Assembly (NCBI RefSeq): GCF_000003605.2
Contig: NW_003136333.1
Coordinates: forward strand, 284,935-295,493
Origin: Saccoglossus kowalevskii
Taxonomy: Eukaryota > Hemichordata > Enteropneusta > Harrimaniidae
DNA length: 10,559 nucleotides
Reading direction: 5' to 3'
How positions within the stretch are numbered: position 1 is the stretch's first letter; the number at the start of each line of letters is the position of its first letter. The notes beneath the pieces were generated by a model. The model was not told where the DNA came from. It did not search any database and was given only the letters and a program-made list of their open reading frames with translations. The position numbers and the translations under genes were made by a program. Positions 8,954 to 10,559 of the stretch are shown here, piece after piece.

Positions 8954-9070
8954 GTGACATAACTTGTTTTTCTATCATTCTAAATTATTAGAGCTTCACA
9001 AACAACTCCTCTTAATATTTAATTTTTATTGTAAATATTAATCACAATATTGAAAAGCAATTATATAAAA

Positions 9071-9350
9071 GCCTTTATAGTAAAGTTGTCCAATCAAAAA
9101 CAGGTGCCATGCCTTCATAGTGAAGTCATCCACTCCAACCAAGGTGCCATGCCCTCATAGTAAAGTTGTCCACACCAACCTAGGTGCCATGCCTTCATAG
9201 TTAAGTTGTCCACACCAACCTAGGTGCCATGCTTTCTCAGTAAAGTTGTCCATTCCAAGAAAAGTACCATGCCTTCATAGTAAAGTTATTCACTCAAAAA
9301 CAGGTGCCATGCCTTAATAGTGAAGTCATCCACACCAACCAAGGTACCAG
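9071..9350. repeat. minisatellite 3, 40-bp unit, 7 copies
   Basis: Seven units begin at 9071, 9111, 9151, 9191, 9231, 9271 and 9311, each exactly 40 bp with no insertion or deletion. The unit reads GCCTTCATAGTAAAGTTGTC followed by CACACCAACCTAGGTGCCAT. Copies are diverged at several sites. Copies 1 and 6 share CAAAAACAGGTGCCAT, and copies 2 and 7 share TGAAGTCATC and CAACCAAGGT. Units five apart are therefore closer than neighbours, a 200-bp higher-order period. No unit contains a CpG. Since 40 is not a multiple of 3 and stops are frequent, it is not coding. Confidence 0.95.
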
Positions 9351-9600
9351 AGTAAATTCAGTCTACATGTATTATATGTGTGGCCTGTTTCCAGTTCATT
9401 GATTCTGCTATAATTGTACTGTACATACTTTATATCTATATTCACTTTGTGCAGCTTATCTTGAATGTATTACACCTATGGAAACAGTATTGTTGTCATG
9501 ACTCAGACAAATTAACTGTTACCAATGTTACCAGTGATGTAAGATGAACCAGAAAAATAATAATATCCTGGTTATTGCATATTAAATCATTGAACTATCA
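9351..9600. other. short unique spacer between two 40-bp arrays
   Basis: About 250 bp of ordinary AT-rich sequence separates minisatellites 3 and 4. No open frame, repeat or motif of note was seen. The two arrays it separates share a period, but I could find no convincing similarity between their units on either strand. Confidence 0.5.
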
Positions 9601-10559
9601 TATGTGGCAGTTAATATGCTGCATCTTGTAGCCTTAAATTGTATGTGCAGTTAATATGCTGCGTCTTGTAGACCTAAATTGTATGTGCAGTTAATATGCT
9701 GCATCTTGTAGCTTTAAATTGTATGTGCAGTTAATATGCTGCATCTTGTATCCCTAAATTGTATGTGCAGTTAATATGCTGTGTCTTGTAGACCTAAATT
9801 GTATGTGCAGTTAATATGCTGTGTCTTGTAGCCTTAAATTGTATGTGCAGTTAATATGCTGCGTCTTGTAGCCTTAAATTGTATGTGCAGTTAATATACT
9901 GTGTCTTGTAGCCTTAAATTGTATGTGCAGTTAATATGCTGTGTCTTGTATAGACCTAAATTGTATGTGCAGTTAATATGCTGTGTCTTGTAGACCTAAA
10001 TTGTATGTGCAGTTAATATGCTGTGTCTTGTAGACCTAAATTGTATGTGCAGTTAATATGCTGTGTCTTGTAGACCTAAATTGTATGTGCAGTTAATATA
10101 CTGCGTTTTGTAGACCTAAATTGTATGTGCAGTTAATATGCTGCGTCTTGTATCCCTAAATTGTATGTGCAGTTAATATGCTGTGTCTTGTAGACCTAAA
10201 TTGTATGTGCAGTTAATATGCTGTGTCTTGTAGACCTAAATTGTATGTGCAGTTAATATGCTGCGTCTTGTAGACCTAAATTGTATGTGCAGTTAATATG
10301 CTGTGTCTTGTAGACCTAAATTGTATGTGCAGTTAATATGCTGCGTCTTGTAGACCTAAATTGTATGTGCAGTTAATATGCTGTGTCTTGTAGACCTAAA
10401 TTGTATGTGCAGTTAATATGCTGCGTCTTGTAGCCCTAAATTGTATGTGCAATTAATATGCTGCGTCTTGTAGACCTAAATTGTATGTGCAGTTAATATG
10501 CTGTGTCTTGTAGCCTTAAATTGTATGTGCAGTTAATATGCTGTCTTGTAGCCTTAAAT
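9601..10559. repeat. minisatellite 4, 40-bp unit, >23 copies, open-ended
   Basis: Units start (at CAGTTAATATG) at 9608 and then every 40 bp to 9928, then at 9970 and every 40 bp to 10530. This gives 23 full units and a 30-bp partial one at the window edge, so the array goes on beyond it. The unit reads CAGTTAATATGCTGTGTCTT followed by GTAGACCTAAATTGTATGTG. The ninth unit (9928) is 42 bp through an extra TA, and the last visible one lacks a GT. Most variation is at two places. The tetranucleotide after CT is GCGT in eight units, GTGT in twelve and GCAT in three. The five bases after GTA are GACCT, GCCTT, TCCCT, GCCCT or GCTTT. The first site is the only CpG in the consensus unit. Every frame soon meets stops, so the array is not coding. 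Confidence 0.97.

Larger units (their letters stand above)
6107..9070. other. long AT-rich gene-free stretch
   Basis: Nearly 3 kb without a supported gene. Two ATG-initiated minus-strand frames of 62 and 72 codons (7267-7455 and 8256-8474) fit chance lengths and resemble nothing known to me. Small structures seen: TTAATTAATTAA-type sequence near 6664-6680; T runs at 6586-6596 and 8498-8509; a T9-G11 junction at 7939-7958; a 13-bp palindrome at 8941-8953; and short duplications such as TGTACCAT twice near 8573-8590 and CAATCTCAT twice near 8153-8170. No tRNA, transposon ends or array were found. Short exons or old transposon remnants may be hidden here. Confidence 0.55.

Overview
This window looks like non-coding nuclear DNA from a eukaryote, most likely an animal. 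It is AT-rich, it has no convincing gene on either strand, and about 3.0 kb of 10.6 kb is minisatellite. The longest open frames are by-products of a 60-bp tandem repeat. Most of the other short frames start at TTG or GTG, which makes little sense in a eukaryote. A small element with a TTTTCGCTGAA motif and TACTGTAAAATATTT-like ends recalls palindromic miniature transposons of marine invertebrates. That placement is an impression, not an identification.

Layout. 1-816: AT-rich DNA without a gene. 817-1012: a MITE-like foldback element flanked by TA. 1013-2459: AT-rich DNA with one small perfect hairpin. 2460-3907: minisatellite 1, about 25 units of about 60 bp, purine-rich on the + strand, with a near-uniform core and decayed edges. 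3908-4289: spacer. 4290-5140: a visibly less AT-rich segment with no repeat, carrying a CCAAT box and two X-box-like (RFX) motifs; it is the best place in the window to look for regulatory DNA. 5141-5778: spacer. 5779-6106: minisatellite 2, eight units of 39 or 40 bp in two variants, six of them with an NF-Y-type CCAAT box. 6107-9070: nearly 3 kb of AT-rich DNA without a gene, with homopolymer tracts. 9071-9350: minisatellite 3, seven units of exactly 40 bp. 9351-9600: spacer. 9601-10559: minisatellite 4, 23 full 40-bp units and a partial one, running off the end of the window.

No genes are seen working together here. The main interest is the repeat biology. Three arrays with no evident sequence relation share a 40-bp period. 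Two show higher-order structure. In the fourth, the only CpG of the unit varies between CpG, TpG and CpA, the pattern expected if this site is methylated in the germline and decays by deamination. The window is probably intergenic or from a large intron; short exons cannot be excluded by eye.
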